From Thermoanaerobaculia bacterium (GTDB lineage Bacteria > Acidobacteriota > Thermoanaerobaculia > Gp7-AA8), in contig JADGNY010000025.1 of assembly GCA_017883235.1 (NCBI GenBank), forward strand, positions 1-57,668: 57,668 nucleotides of DNA, given 5' to 3'. This document shows positions 16,495-25,964 of this stretch, piece by piece. Each line of letters starts with the position of its first letter. Positions within the stretch are counted from its first letter, which is position 1. The position numbers were made by a program, and so were the translations under genes. The notes beneath the pieces were generated by a model. It was given only the letters and a program-made list of their open reading frames with translations. It had not been told where the DNA came from and did no database searches.

Positions 16495-17168
16495 GCCGGC
16501 GAAGCCGGCATGAGGACCGTAGCCTCCGGCTTTGAGCCGGGGGCCCACCGATCGCCCCAATGTCGTGAGCCCGTTGAAGCGGCTCCTGGAGATTGGACGT
16601 TACGACGCCGCGATAGCAGCAAATTCGCCGGCAAAGAGGCAGTAAGCTGCTTCACCAGAAGCAGTTGACTCGTTCCCAGAGTCATTTACTCTGTCCCGGA
16701 GGCAGTTAACGACCTCCGAGAGGCTGTTAACTGCCTCAGGGAGCGTGTTAACTGCCTCCGAGAGGCAGTTTAACTGCTTCCGGGGGCGTGTTAACTGCCT
16801 CCAAGAGCGTGTTAACTGCCTCCGAGAGGCGGTTTAACTGCCTCCGGGGGCGTGTTAACTGCCTCCAGGAGCGTGTTGACTGCCTCCAAGAGGCGGTTTA
16901 ACTGCCTCCGCGGGCGTGTTAACTGCCTCCAGGAGCGTGTTAACTGCCTCCAAGAGGCAGTTTAACTGCCTCCGGGGGCGTGTTAACTGCCTCCAGGAGC
17001 GTATTAACTGCCTCCGACAGGCAGTTTAACTGCCTCCTGTTGCCGCGCGGGCGGCAACTCGCCGGCTTCGCCGGCGATGAGCCCGCTGAAGCTGGCTCGC
17101 AATGAGGGGAAACCAAAAACCCCCGGCTGGAAGCCGGGGGCTACGGTTCTCACGCCGGCTTCGCCGGC
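16495..17168. repeat. Inverted ~49-bp elements flanking tandem array B
   Basis: The left element (16495-16543) has GCCGGCGAAGCCGGC then ACCGTAGCC and a small CCGGCTTTGAGCCGG palindrome. The right element (17119-17168) is its near-perfect reverse complement. Together they bracket the GTTAAC array. There is no transposase-like ORF, so this is a repeat composite rather than a known insertion sequence. Confidence 0.7.
16631..17038. repeat. 21/22-bp tandem repeat array B (GTTAACTGCCTCC)
   Basis: About 19 units share the core GTTAACTGCCTCC. The central part shows a higher-order repeat of about 64 bp (21+21+22) in which every third unit reads GTTTAAC and begins with GGCAG or GGCGG. The edges (16631-16700) are degenerate. 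The same repeat, inverted, lies at 57496-57668. Apart from the repeats, 16462-17234 holds nothing that I recognise as a gene. Confidence 0.9.
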
Positions 17169-17234
17169 CAAAGATGCCTTATCAGGACATGCTCGACACG
17201 GCATTCGACCGGTCGGGCACGGGGCGCATCGCGG

Positions 17235-17537
17235 TTACTTCTTCAGACTCCGCACATAGCCGATAACGGCTTTGATGTCGTCCGCGGAGAGTTTGCTGGC
17301 CGGCATTTTTCCCTTGCCGTCGGTGAGCGCTTTGGTGATCTCCGCGTCGGAGAGATTCTGGATCTCGGGGGAACGGAGATCCTTCAGCTTGAGGCTCTTG
17401 CCGACCGCGGTCTGTCCGCTTCCATCGGGGCCGTGGCAGGCCGTGCATTTCGTTTTGTAGGTGGCCGCGCCATCGGCGAATACGGCTACCGGGAGAGCAA
17501 TCACCAGGACCAGTATCAACAACAGTGTCTTCTTCAT
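17235..17537 (-). CDS. Small soluble cytochrome c (class I, one heme)
   Basis: This 100-residue protein has a signal peptide (to about residue 21, V-F-A) and one heme site C-T-A-C-H-G-P-D-G near residue 31. A distal Met ligand is likely in G-K-G-K-M-P-A-S, and the protein ends with the helix V-I-G-Y-V-R-S-L. This is the size of a periplasmic electron carrier. It lies 33 bp after the rhodanese-like gene in a BON-rhodanese-cytochrome cluster on the minus strand. Its partner could be the neighbouring bc-type complex, but that is inference. Confidence 0.9.
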   Translation of the reverse strand: MKKTLLLILVLVIALPVAVFADGAATYKTKCTACHGPDGSGQTAVGKSLKLKDLRSPEIQNLSDAEITKALTDGKGKMPASKLSADDIKAVIGYVRSLKK

Positions 17538-17570
17538 AACGTCTCCTATCTCTCTTTCATCGTATTCGAT

Positions 17571-18065
17571 TTACCGTTCGCGGCCTTCGTGGACAGGGAG
17601 ACCGGCACCTTGCCAGGAAGAGAAACCGCCGAGGAGGGCGGAGGCTTCCAGTCCGGCGCTTCGGATGATGAGCGCCGCACGGGCGCTCGACTCTTCGGCC
17701 GGTCACGTGCAGTACGTGACGATCGGCTTGCCGCGCGGAAGGTACGGGAGCTCGCCCTGAATGAAGGAGAGCGGAATGTGCATGGCGCCGGGGATATGCG
17801 CGGCGGTGTAGTCGGCGGCATCCCGCACGTCGATCACCACGATTTCGCCGCGCTCCATCCGCTTGCTGAAGTCAGCCTGCGAAATCCGCGGGACGGATTC
17901 CAGCGACTCCGCCGACGGTGCGGCCGGTGCGTTCGTGGCCGTTGTTTCGACCGGCACCGCGGCAGGCGGTGTGGCCGTCTTCGCTACGCGCGTCGCGCTC
18001 CATGCGACGACTGCTCCGGCCAGCAGGCCGGCGGCGACGTAGACGCCGAGATCGCGCGATTTCAT
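17571..18065 (-). CDS. Membrane-anchored rhodanese-like protein with in-frame UGA (candidate selenoprotein)
   Basis: ATG at 18065 overlaps the BON gene stop (ATGA). The N-terminus has one membrane helix (about residues 8-25) and an Ala/Pro/Thr linker. A rhodanese domain then begins at about residue 60, with V-V-I-D-V-R-D-A-A-D-Y and H-I-P-G-A-M-H-I-P. At the active-site loop the frame reads V-T-Y-C-T, then TGA (17703-17705), then P-A-E-E-S-S-A-R-A-A and a normal rhodanese ending L-L-G-G-F-S-S-W-Q-G-A-G-L-P-V to TAA at 17571. Relatives often have Cys at that position (Y-C-x-C-P). Perfect conservation after the TGA and a hairpin that fits bacterial SECIS rules suggest selenocysteine. A simple nonsense mutation is the alternative. 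No selA, selB or tRNA-Sec gene is seen in this window. Confidence 0.7.
17670..17688 (-). promoter_or_regulatory. SECIS-like hairpin downstream of the in-frame UGA
   Basis: On the minus strand GAGCGCC, loop CGTGC, GGCGCTC form a perfect 7-bp stem. The loop begins 21 bases after the UGA and has G as its second base. Published bacterial SECIS rules, as I remember them, ask for a loop 16-37 bases from UGA with a G among its first two bases; this hairpin meets both. Confidence 0.55.
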
Positions 18066-18748
18066 TTCACGTCTCCTGGCTTGTCCGTTCGAAGACGGAC
18101 GACGATGTGGTCTTCGACACTCGTGATTCCGGGCGCGCAGGACGCGATCTCGAGCAGTACGTCGTGCTCGACGCACGAACCGACCGTGCCGCGAACGACG
18201 ATTGTCCGGCCCGAGATCTCCGCGCAAAGGTCTGCGACCGTGAGCGCTGCGCTGCGCCGGACCGCCTCCTCGAACGCGCGCTTCGCTTCCGCATTCTTCG
18301 ACCGCGGGACGATGCGGATTCGATTGCTGACGCCGCGAATGCCGGCGATGTGGAGGAAGGCGTCTTCGACGTTCTGCTTCTGCGCCGCCGACTCGACGAT
18401 GCCGTCGAGCGTGAGCCATCCCTCCCATACCGTGACATTGGGACGTTCCGGAAGCATGGCCGGCAACGACTCGAGGATGTCGGTGGCCAGGCGAAGCAGG
18501 GTGGAGTCGGTGCGATAGTTTCCGATCGTCAGCCGCACATCGAGTGCATTCTTCACCGCCACCACGCCGCGGACACGGCGTGCAAGAGCTTCCGCACAAC
18601 GCTTCTCGGAGTAGCTGGGTACGCTGCCCGAGAGCGTGACCTCCGCATCGTCCACCGAAACGGCGACCCTACTGGCATCGAGGCGCGGATCCCACCGAAG
18701 CTCGTCAGCCACGTTGCGTTGCAGCCCGGTTTCGATGTGTTGGTTCAT
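18062..18748 (-). CDS. Protein with three BON domains
   Basis: About 228 residues from ATG 18748; an in-frame ATG at 18796 would add 16 residues and neither start has a strong ribosome site. The first BON domain has V-A-D-E-L-R-W-D-P and L-S-G-S-V-P-S-Y-S-E-K-R. The second and third follow the same pattern (L-T-L-D-G-I-V-E-S; I-V-V-R-G-T-V-G-S) at roughly 75-residue spacing. BON domains bind membranes or hydrophobic ligands. No clear signal peptide is visible. It is the first gene of a cluster with the rhodanese-like gene (4-base overlap) and cytochrome c. An operator-like palindrome lies about 85 bp upstream. Confidence 0.8.
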   Translation of the reverse strand: MNQHIETGLQRNVADELRWDPRLDASRVAVSVDDAEVTLSGSVPSYSEKRCAEALARRVRGVVAVKNALDVRLTIGNYRTDSTLLRLATDILESLPAMLPERPNVTVWEGWLTLDGIVESAAQKQNVEDAFLHIAGIRGVSNRIRIVPRSKNAEAKRAFEEAVRRSAALTVADLCAEISGRTIVVRGTVGSCVEHDVLLEIASCAPGITSVEDHIVVRLRTDKPGDVK

Positions 18749-18832
18749 ACGCGCCGGAGTGGCAGCACAGGATGAGGCAGCCACAAAGATATCCATAGCG
18801 CCACTATCACAGCGCGGCGTGAGGATGGCCGG

Positions 18833-18850
18833 GAGTGACGATCGTCACTC
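18833..18850. promoter_or_regulatory. Perfect palindrome GAGTGACGATCGTCACTC
   Basis: An 18-bp perfect palindrome with the Crp/Fnr-type form GTGA-N6-TCAC lies between the BON gene (start 18748) and the cytochrome b/molybdoenzyme operon (start 18955). It could serve either. Confidence 0.55.
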
Positions 18851-18905
18851 GGGCTGGTGATGCAGGACGGGAGGGCGCGTTGCCGTTCGAAGCCCGCACG
18901 TTCGT

Positions 18906-18919
18906 ATGACAAAAATCAT
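18906..18919. promoter_or_regulatory. Crp/Fnr-type site ATGACAAAAATCAT
   Basis: TTCGTATGAC-N4-ATCAT lies 35 bp before the first gene of the molybdoenzyme operon. The same 10-base left half, TTCGTATGAC, recurs upstream of the RIC gene at 25896-25905, so the two probably bind the same regulator. Confidence 0.6.
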
Positions 18920-18954
18920 GTGGCATCCCAAGTGTTGGGAGTAGGCTTGCTCCG

Positions 18955-20028
18955 ATGACCTTCGGACGCGTCGGCGAAGAGCGGATTGTGGCGCTGTTGT
19001 GGGGCGTGCTGTTCACGGCGATCCTGGGGGGCCTCATCGTCTTCGGATCGAGGACTCTGGCCCACTTCGATGCGGCGCTGGTCGGCTACACCTTCGCCAC
19101 GCTCTTCGCCACGTTCGCCATCACCTATCGCTACTCGATGTGGCTGCAGCGCCCGCCGACGCGCACGTACTGGGTCCGCGGCTGGCAGCTCTTCTTCAGC
19201 CGGAAGTACCTGGCCCGCAACATCCGCAACTGGTTCGCCTGGGTGATCAGCGACTTCGCCATGAACCGCTTCATCTTCCGGCGCGACCGCAAGCGCGGCC
19301 TCGCCCACGCCCTCATCATGTGGGGCTGCATCCTCGCCTTCGCCATCACCTTCCCGCTCGTCTTCGGCTGGATCCACTTCGAGACCGTCCCCGGCGACCT
19401 CACCACGTATCGCACGTACGTCTTCGGCTTCGGCACGAGCTCGTTCCCGATCCATTCGATGGCCGCGTTCCTGATCTTTCACGGCCTGGTCTGGTCGGCC
19501 TTCCTGGTCATTGGCGGGGTGATGCTGGCCATGCGCCGGCGCATGCGCGATCACGGGGCGGCGGCGGTGCAGCGCTTCGGCGAAGACATCCTGCCGCTGG
19601 TCCTCCTCTTCGCCATCAGCGTGACCGGTCTGCTGCTCACCGCCAGCAACACCTGGATGAAAGGATACGGATACGATTTCCTGGCTCTTCTCCACGCGGT
19701 CACCGTGATCTTTACGCTGCTCTGGCTCCCGTTCGGGAAGTTCTTCCACATCTTCCAGCGGCCGGCGCAGCTCGGCGTCAGCTTCTACAAAGACGTCGGT
19801 GCACTGGAAGGGATGGCCCGATGCCGCCGATGCGACACCGAGTATGCCCCGCTGATCCAGATCAATGACCTCATCGATGTGGAGCGAAAACTCGGATACC
19901 GCTACGAGACCGACGCCCCCGAAATCGAGCACTACCAGCGCATCTGCCCTGCCTGCCGGCGGTCGATGCTCGCACTCGCACAAGGCGATCTCTGGCAGGC
20001 AACGACGCAGACCACGGCAAGGACTTAG
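18955..20028 (+). CDS. Membrane cytochrome b subunit with C-terminal zinc-ribbon-like tail
   Basis: This 357-residue protein has about six membrane helices with His residues suited to b-type heme (for example in [12 protein letters not shown] and L-L-H-A-V-T-V-I). A C-terminal soluble tail holds C-R-R-C near residue 287 and C-P-A-C near residue 335. The plan recalls the quinol-linked cytochrome b subunits NarI/DsrM/HdrE. It lies 5 bp before the molybdoenzyme gene and would connect that enzyme to the quinone pool. The CxxC pair could bind zinc or an iron-sulfur cluster. It is headed by a Crp/Fnr-type site. Exact family unknown. Confidence 0.7.
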   Translation: MTFGRVGEERIVALLWGVLFTAILGGLIVFGSRTLAHFDAALVGYTFATLFATFAITYRYSMWLQRPPTRTYWVRGWQLFFSRKYLARNIRNWFAWVISDFAMNRFIFRRDRKRGLAHALIMWGCILAFAITFPLVFGWIHFETVPGDLTTYRTYVFGFGTSSFPIHSMAAFLIFHGLVWSAFLVIGGVMLAMRRRMRDHGAAAVQRFGEDILPLVLLFAISVTGLLLTASNTWMKGYGYDFLALLHAVTVIFTLLWLPFGKFFHIFQRPAQLGVSFYKDVGALEGMARCRRCDTEYAPLIQINDLIDVERKLGYRYETDAPEIEHYQRICPACRRSMLALAQGDLWQATTQTTART

Positions 20029-20033
20029 ACCGA

Positions 20034-22234
20034 ATGGCCACACTCCCCAAGGAACAAGACGTCCTCATCGACGCATTCGGACCGCATCTCAACCGCATGG
20101 AGGGACGGCAGCTCGATACCGGCGTGCAACCGGATAAGGTCGTCAACACGCATTGCTGCTTCTGCGGACAACAGTGCGGCATCCAGCTCAAAGTCAAAGA
20201 CAACGCCGTCATCGGCTTCGAGCCGTGGTATGCCTTCCCGTTCAACAAGGGGATGCTCTGCCCGAAAGGAGTCAAGCGCTATCTCCAGGGAAGCCATCCC
20301 GACCGGCTGATCACGGCGCTGGAGCGCGATCCATCGTCGGACACAGGATTCCGGCCGATCGCCTACGACGAGGCCATCAGGAAAGTGGCCGCCGCGATCG
20401 ACCGCATTCAGACGGCCTATGGTCCGAATGCCTTCGGCGTTCTCTCCGGGGCCAGCCTGACCACGGAGAAGGCCTACCTGATGGGCAAGTTCGCCCGGGT
20501 CTGCCTGAAGACGAAGTTCATCGACTACAACGGCCGGCTCTGCATGGTCAGCGCCGGAGCGGCGAACAAGAAAGCGTTCGGCATCGACCGCGCCGCCAAC
20601 CCGTGGTCCGACATCCTGAACGCGGATGTGGTCGTCATCGCCGGCTCGAACACCGCCGAGTGCGCTCCGATCACGACCAACTACGTCTGGCAGGCGCGCG
20701 AGAACGGCGGGAGAGTCATCGTCATCGATCCGCGCATCACGCCGATTGCGCGGACGGCGGATGTCTTTCTGCCGGTCAAGCCGGGCCGCGACGTCGCGCT
20801 CTTCAACGGCATCCTGCAGCTGATGATCGAGAACGACTGGCTCGATCACGAGTTCATCGAGAACCACACCGTCGGTTTCGAGGCGGTCGCCGAGCACGTG
20901 AAGCAATGGACGCCGAAACGGACGGCCGAAGTGACCGGCGTGGCCGAGAAGTCGATCCGCCAGGCCGCGGAGCTGTGGGGGCAGGCCAAGACGAGCTTCC
21001 TGATGCACGCCCGCGGCATCGAGCACCACTCGCACGGCGTGGAGAACTGCCTCAGCACGATCAATATCGTGCTGGCCTCGGGACGTATCGGGCGCGAGTT
21101 CTGCGCCTATGGAACCGTCGTCGGTCAAGGCAACGGTCAGGGCGGCCGCGAGCACGGGCAGAAGTGCGATCAACTCCCCGGCTGGCGGGACATCAGCAAC
21201 CCGGCGCATCGCGAGTACATCGCCGGCGTCTGGGGCGTGAAGCCGGAAGAGATCCCGGAGGCGGGCGTCGACTGCTACGAGATGATGCGCAAGATCGACG
21301 CCGGCGAGATCAAGGGGCTTCTCAATATCTGCTTCAACCCCAAAGTTTCTCTGCCCGACAACGCCTTCGTCACGCGCGCGCTCGGCAAACTCGAGTTTTT
21401 CACCGTGATCGACTTCTTCCTCAGTGAGACCGCGCAGCACGCCGACATCGTCCTGCCCGGATCGCTTCATGAAGAAGATGAAGGGGTCGTCGCGCAGGTC
21501 GAAGGGCGCGTCATCAAGATCAACAAGGCCGTCGATCCGCCCGGCGATGCGAAGGAGGACTGGCGCGTGATCCAGGACATCGCGCAGGCCCTCGGGCGCA
21601 CGCACGGGATGACCTTCAACAGTCCGCGCGAGATCTTCGACGAGCTTCGCGTGGCCTCGAAGGGGGGCGTCGCGGACTACTTCGGCATCACCTACGAAAA
21701 GATCGAGGCGAACAACGGCATCTGCTGGCCATGCCCGTCCGAGGATCATCCCGGAACACCAAGGCTGTTCGAGCCGGATTCGTGGAACCCGATCGCGAAA
21801 GGCGCGGGACCATTTTACTTCCCCGACGGCAAGGCGCGTTTCAACGTCGCCGCGTACCGTCCGCCCGCCGAGGATGTCGATGAGGAGTATCCGGTCATCC
21901 TGACGACGGGGCGGGTGGTGAGCCAGTTCCTCTCCGGAACGCAGACGCGGCGCATCGGGCCGCTGGTCGATCAATATCCCGAGCCACGGATCGAGATCCA
22001 TCCGAAGCTGGCCGCGAAGTATGGGATCGCCGACGGCGACATGGTTACGGCGGAATCGCGTCGCGGCGATATCACGCTCAAGGCCCAGGTCGTGACGACG
22101 ATCCGTCCCGACACGATCTTTATCCCGTATCACTGGCCGGGCCGCAAGTCGGCGAATCAGCTAACGATCGCGGCACAGGATCCGGTATCCAAGATCCCCG
22201 AATACAAGGTTTGCGCGGTGAGGATCAGGAAGGC

Positions 22235-22238
<4 letters not shown>
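20034..22238 (+). CDS. NasA-like molybdopterin oxidoreductase (putative nitrate reductase)
   Basis: This 734-residue protein has an N-terminal [4Fe-4S] site C41-x2-C44-x3-C48-x27-C76. The likely Mo ligand is Cys170 in [10 protein letters not shown], close to the R-L-C-M-S-S-A of assimilatory nitrate reductases; NarG has Asp and formate dehydrogenases usually have U or C followed by H. Later motifs [10 protein letters not shown] and L-P-G-W-R-D also point to the NasA branch, and a molybdopterin dinucleotide domain fills the C-terminus. There is no Tat signal, so it acts in the cytoplasm. It lies in an operon with cytochrome b, ferredoxin and Rieske genes, which suggests a membrane-linked respiratory role rather than NADH- or ferredoxin-only assimilation. 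Substrate not proven; nitrate is the best guess. Confidence 0.8.
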
Positions 22239-22878
<640 letters not shown>

Positions 22879-22882
<4 letters not shown>

Positions 22883-23427
22883 TGACCCAAACGAATCCCG
22901 ATCAGCTCTCCGTTCCGCCGGATGGCAAGCCGTATCACGAGCAGCCGCAGTGGAGAAACGACTTCCCGATCGACTGGCCGCAGGACGAGCTGGTGGCGCG
23001 CCGCGACTTCACCAAGTTCCTGGTGCTGACCAGCTTCGCCTTCGCCTTCGGACAGGTCTGGATCGCCTTCGAGAACTTCGCGCGCAAGCGGCGCGGACGT
23101 CCGCCGATCCGGATGATCGCCAGGCTCGCCGCCGTTCCCGTCGGCAGCTCCGTCACCTTCGCCTATCCCGATGCCCACGATGACTGCGTACTGGTTCGTA
23201 CGGGCACCGCTCGTTTCGTCGCCTACAGCCAGAAGTGCACGCACCTGAGCTGCGCGGTGACGCCGCAGCTCGAGAAGAATTGTCTCTATTGTCCGTGCCA
23301 CCACGGATTCTTCGATCTTGCCACCGGCATACCGACCGCCGGCCCGCCGCGGCGCCCGCTGCCGCGTATCAGCCTGGAGATCCGCGACGGCGCCATCTAC
23401 GCCACCGGCGTCGAGGTGCGTGCATGA
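22879..23427 (+). CDS. Rieske [2Fe-2S] protein in the molybdoenzyme operon
   Basis: This 182-residue protein has R-R-D-F-T-K-F-L followed by a hydrophobic segment (about residues 37-60). The cluster motifs are C-T-H-L-S-C and C-P-C-H-H-G-F-F, and G-P-P-R-R-P-L-P follows as in bc-type Rieske proteins. The ATG at 22879 overlaps the ferredoxin stop. The Rieske domain would lie outside the membrane if the first helix is an N-in anchor or Tat signal, which puts it across the membrane from the Mo subunit. Such a Rieske protein is uncommon with a NasA-like enzyme. Confidence 0.88.
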
Positions 23428-23648
23428 GGCGCGCGTTCTCCCGCCAGCAGAAGATGACCATCGTCTTCGGCATCCTCTGCATCGTTCTCATCATCGTCGT
23501 GCTGCAGCTCTGGCTTCTCACCGCCACGATGAACGCCTTCCTCGGAGGAGAAGAGGCGGTGATCATTCCGGCCGCCGTCGCCAGCATGGCCTGCCTTCTC
23601 CTCAACGCCGGCCTGCTCTGGTACGTGTATCAGATGGAGCGCGCGTGA
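23424..23648 (+). CDS. Small two-helix membrane protein (DUF6755-like)
   Basis: This 74-residue protein has two membrane helices (about residues 11-34 and 46-68). The signature [12 protein letters not shown] links to a loop G-G-E-E and ends in V-Y-Q-M-E-R-A. It overlaps both neighbours by four bases. From memory it resembles the small proteins called DUF6755 that occur beside Rieske and molybdoenzyme genes; I cannot check this. It is probably an accessory subunit of the membrane complex. Confidence 0.7.
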   Translation: MRRAFSRQQKMTIVFGILCIVLIIVVLQLWLLTATMNAFLGGEEAVIIPAAVASMACLLLNAGLLWYVYQMERA

Positions 23649-24682
23649 ACGGCCCGCGGATGGAGGCCATCCGGACGCTTCATCCGGCGTACTTCGCTCT
23701 GGTCATGGCCACCGGCATCGTCTCCATCGCCGCGAAGCTGATGGAGATGAGCGTAATTGCGCAGGCACTGCTCATCATCAACGTCATCGCCTTCGTGTCG
23801 CTGGTGTTGCTGACGATCATCCGCATCGCGCGATTCCCCCGCGACGTGTTCGCCGACCTCATCGATCATCAGCGCGGCGTCGGTTTCTTTACGATGGTCG
23901 CGGCCACCAGCGTGCTCGGTTCACAGATCGTCATCCTCCTGCGGAACTATCGGATCGCGCTGGCGCTCTGGTTCGTCACCCTCGCGCTCTGGCTGTTCCT
24001 CATCTACGCCGTCTTCGCCGCATTCACCGTGAAAGAGATCAAGCCGCCGCTCGATCAGGGGATCAGCGGCGGCTGGCTGGTTGCCGTCGTGGCCACGGAG
24101 TCGGTGTCGACGCTGGCGTCGCTGATCGCGTCGGCATTTCCGGCACACGCGGAGGCGTTGCTCTTCATCAGCCTCTCGTTCTGGCTGTCGGGCGGCATGC
24201 TCTACATCTGGCTGATCTCGCTCATCTTCTACCGCTACACCTTTTTTCGATTCGCGCCGTCGGACCTGATGCCGCCGTACTGGATCAACATGGGGGCGAT
24301 GGCGATCTCCACGCTGGCCGGCACGCTGCTCATCGCCAATCAGGCCGGCTCGCCTCTGTTACAGAAACTCGGTGCGTTCCTCTTCGGCTTCACGCTGTTC
24401 TTCTGGTCGACGGCCACCTGGTGGATCCCGATGCTGCTGATCCTCGGGTTCTGGCGTCACGTCTACAAACGCTTCCCCCTCTCGTACAGCCCGCTCTACT
24501 GGGGCGCCGTCTTTCCGCTCGGCATGTACACGGTCTGCACGTACCGGCTGGCGAAGGTTGCCGGACTCGATTTTCTGCTGATGATTCCGAGAGTCTTTGT
24601 CTTCCTGGCGCTGGCGGCATGGGCGGTCACGGCAATCGGTCTCGGCCGGGAGCTGGGCAGAGACGTTCTCGTTCGGAAGTGA
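23645..24682 (+). CDS. TDT-family (TehA/SLAC1-like) anion channel
   Basis: This 345-residue protein has about ten membrane helices. It opens with the family start [16 protein letters not shown]. The family covers TehA, C4-dicarboxylate carriers and plant SLAC1, which conducts nitrate and chloride. GTG at 23645 overlaps the previous stop (GTGA). In this operon a role in moving nitrate or nitrite across the inner membrane is attractive, because the Mo subunit is cytoplasmic and no NarK gene is seen. Family certain, ion inferred. Confidence 0.82.
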   Translation: MNGPRMEAIRTLHPAYFALVMATGIVSIAAKLMEMSVIAQALLIINVIAFVSLVLLTIIRIARFPRDVFADLIDHQRGVGFFTMVAATSVLGSQIVILLRNYRIALALWFVTLALWLFLIYAVFAAFTVKEIKPPLDQGISGGWLVAVVATESVSTLASLIASAFPAHAEALLFISLSFWLSGGMLYIWLISLIFYRYTFFRFAPSDLMPPYWINMGAMAISTLAGTLLIANQAGSPLLQKLGAFLFGFTLFFWSTATWWIPMLLILGFWRHVYKRFPLSYSPLYWGAVFPLGMYTVCTYRLAKVAGLDFLLMIPRVFVFLALAAWAVTAIGLGRELGRDVLVRK

Positions 24683-24685
24683 TCT

Positions 24686-25204
24686 ATGACCTCGGTGAAA
24701 GAGCTGCTCAGCCGCGATCATGACCGCCTCGATGAGTTGCTGGCGTCGATGATCCGGTCCGACGGCAGCATCAATGAGGTGAGCTACCAGACGTTTCGAG
24801 GTGGATTGTTGTGGCACATCGCCGTCGAGGAGCGCGTACTCTTTCCGGCGGTCCGCTTGCGCCGCGGCGATTCCGCGCTCACGCAACAACTGCACCGGGA
24901 CCACGCTGCACTGGCGGCGCTGCTCGTCCCGCCACCCACCGCGGCGGAGATCCAGGCGATCCGGAACATCCTCGAAGCGCACAATCCACTCGAAGATGCC
25001 CCTGGAGGTTTCTACGACGACGTCGAGCGCCTGCTTGGCGACGAGATGCCGGCAATCCTGGCGCGGGTTCGTGACTATCCGCCAGTACCACTGGCAAAAC
25101 ACGCCGATACCGAAGTGACCCGCCGCAGCATCGAAAAACTCATCAGGGAGGCGGAGGAGGCGCGCCGCGCGTTTGCGGAAGCAATCGTTCATCCGACCTC
25201 ATGA
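24686..25204 (+). CDS. Hemerythrin-domain protein
   Basis: This 172-residue four-helix protein has the pattern of hemerythrin (HHE) iron ligands: S-R-D-H near residue 12, H-I-A-V-E-E-R near 43-47, L-H-R-D-H-A near 69-73 and a later H-N-P-L-E-D. Such domains bind a di-iron site and sense or hold oxygen or nitric oxide. It starts 3 bp after the channel gene and its end overlaps the Crp/Fnr gene (ATGA). It may supply an oxygen/NO-buffering or sensing step in the operon. Confidence 0.82.
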   Translation: MTSVKELLSRDHDRLDELLASMIRSDGSINEVSYQTFRGGLLWHIAVEERVLFPAVRLRRGDSALTQQLHRDHAALAALLVPPPTAAEIQAIRNILEAHNPLEDAPGGFYDDVERLLGDEMPAILARVRDYPPVPLAKHADTEVTRRSIEKLIREAEEARRAFAEAIVHPTS

Positions 25205-25884
25205 CCATCCAGCCGCGCGTTCCATTCGATCTGATCCCGCTCCTGGCGACGCTGAAACCGGATGACCGCGCCGCCATCGAACCGCTGTGCCACATGCAGG
25301 GATACGAAAAGGGCGAGGTGATCTTCCGCGAGGGCGATCCCGCCGATCGCATTCACTTCATCTACGCGGGCCGCGTGAAGATCGTCAAGGCTGCCGGCAC
25401 GCGCGACGTCATCATCGAGATCCTCGGTCCCGGCGAGCAGGCCGGCGCCGCGGCAGCCTTCGAACGGCGACCCTTCCCCGCCACGGCCATCGCCCTCGAG
25501 CCGGCCGGCATCGTCTCGATTCCGGAACGGGAGTTCTTCGCTCTCCTCGAACGCCGCCCGCAGATGATCCGCAGCGTGCTGTACGGGCTGACGATGCGCC
25601 TGATGATGGTGAACAAGCGGCTGGCGGACATGACCGGAACCGCCGAATCGAAAGCGGCGCGGCTTTTCCTCACACTCGCCGACCGCCTCGGCGAACGCAG
25701 CGGAGAGAGCGCGTTCATTCCGCTTGCGCTGGCACGCCAGGAAGTCGCCGATCTGCTCGGGATCACGCTCGAGACCGCAATCCGCCTCATGAGCCGCTGG
25801 CAGAAGGAGGATCTCGTGCGCACTGAGAAGGACGGATTCACCATTCCCGACGTCGAGTCGCTGCGGACCATCAGCCGCGCCTGA
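25201..25884 (+). CDS. Crp/Fnr-family transcription regulator
   Basis: This 227-residue protein has an N-terminal cyclic-nucleotide-binding-type sensor domain (G-E-V-I-F-R-E-G-D-P-A-D-R at about residue 36), a long dimer helix, and a C-terminal winged helix with E-V-A-D-L-L-G-I-T-L-E-T as recognition region. There is no N-terminal Cys cluster of the FNR type, so a heme or other sensor like DNR/NnrR is possible. It is the last gene of the molybdoenzyme operon and is followed by a site of the form ATGAC-N4-GTCAT. It probably controls both this operon and the RIC gene. Confidence 0.9.
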   Translation: MTIQPRVPFDLIPLLATLKPDDRAAIEPLCHMQGYEKGEVIFREGDPADRIHFIYAGRVKIVKAAGTRDVIIEILGPGEQAGAAAAFERRPFPATAIALEPAGIVSIPEREFFALLERRPQMIRSVLYGLTMRLMMVNKRLADMTGTAESKAARLFLTLADRLGERSGESAFIPLALARQEVADLLGITLETAIRLMSRWQKEDLVRTEKDGFTIPDVESLRTISRA

Positions 25885-25899
25885 AAACCCGCCTTTCGT

Positions 25900-25913
25900 A
25901 TGACGGAAGTCAT
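25900..25913. promoter_or_regulatory. Crp/Fnr-type site ATGACGGAAGTCAT
   Basis: A perfect palindrome (TGAC-N4-GTCA core) lies 51 bp before the RIC gene. It shares TTCGTATGAC with the site at 18906 in front of the molybdoenzyme operon. Confidence 0.62.
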
Positions 25914-25964
25914 CCCCTTCGCGGATACCGGTGCCTACACTGGTCTTTAGTAAAGGAGACCAGA

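Noticed and set aside
16631-17038. CRISPR array
   Set aside because: Units are 21-22 bp with no unique spacers, and no cas genes are seen.
17571-17702. Separate short gene after the UGA
   Set aside because: The part after the UGA has no start or ribosome site of its own and completes the rhodanese domain in the same frame, so read-through or a broken gene explains it better.
20025-22133. 702-residue minus-strand open frame
   Set aside because: It is antisense to the molybdoenzyme gene, which has clear family motifs. The composition (Arg/Asp/Val-rich) is typical of antisense frames.
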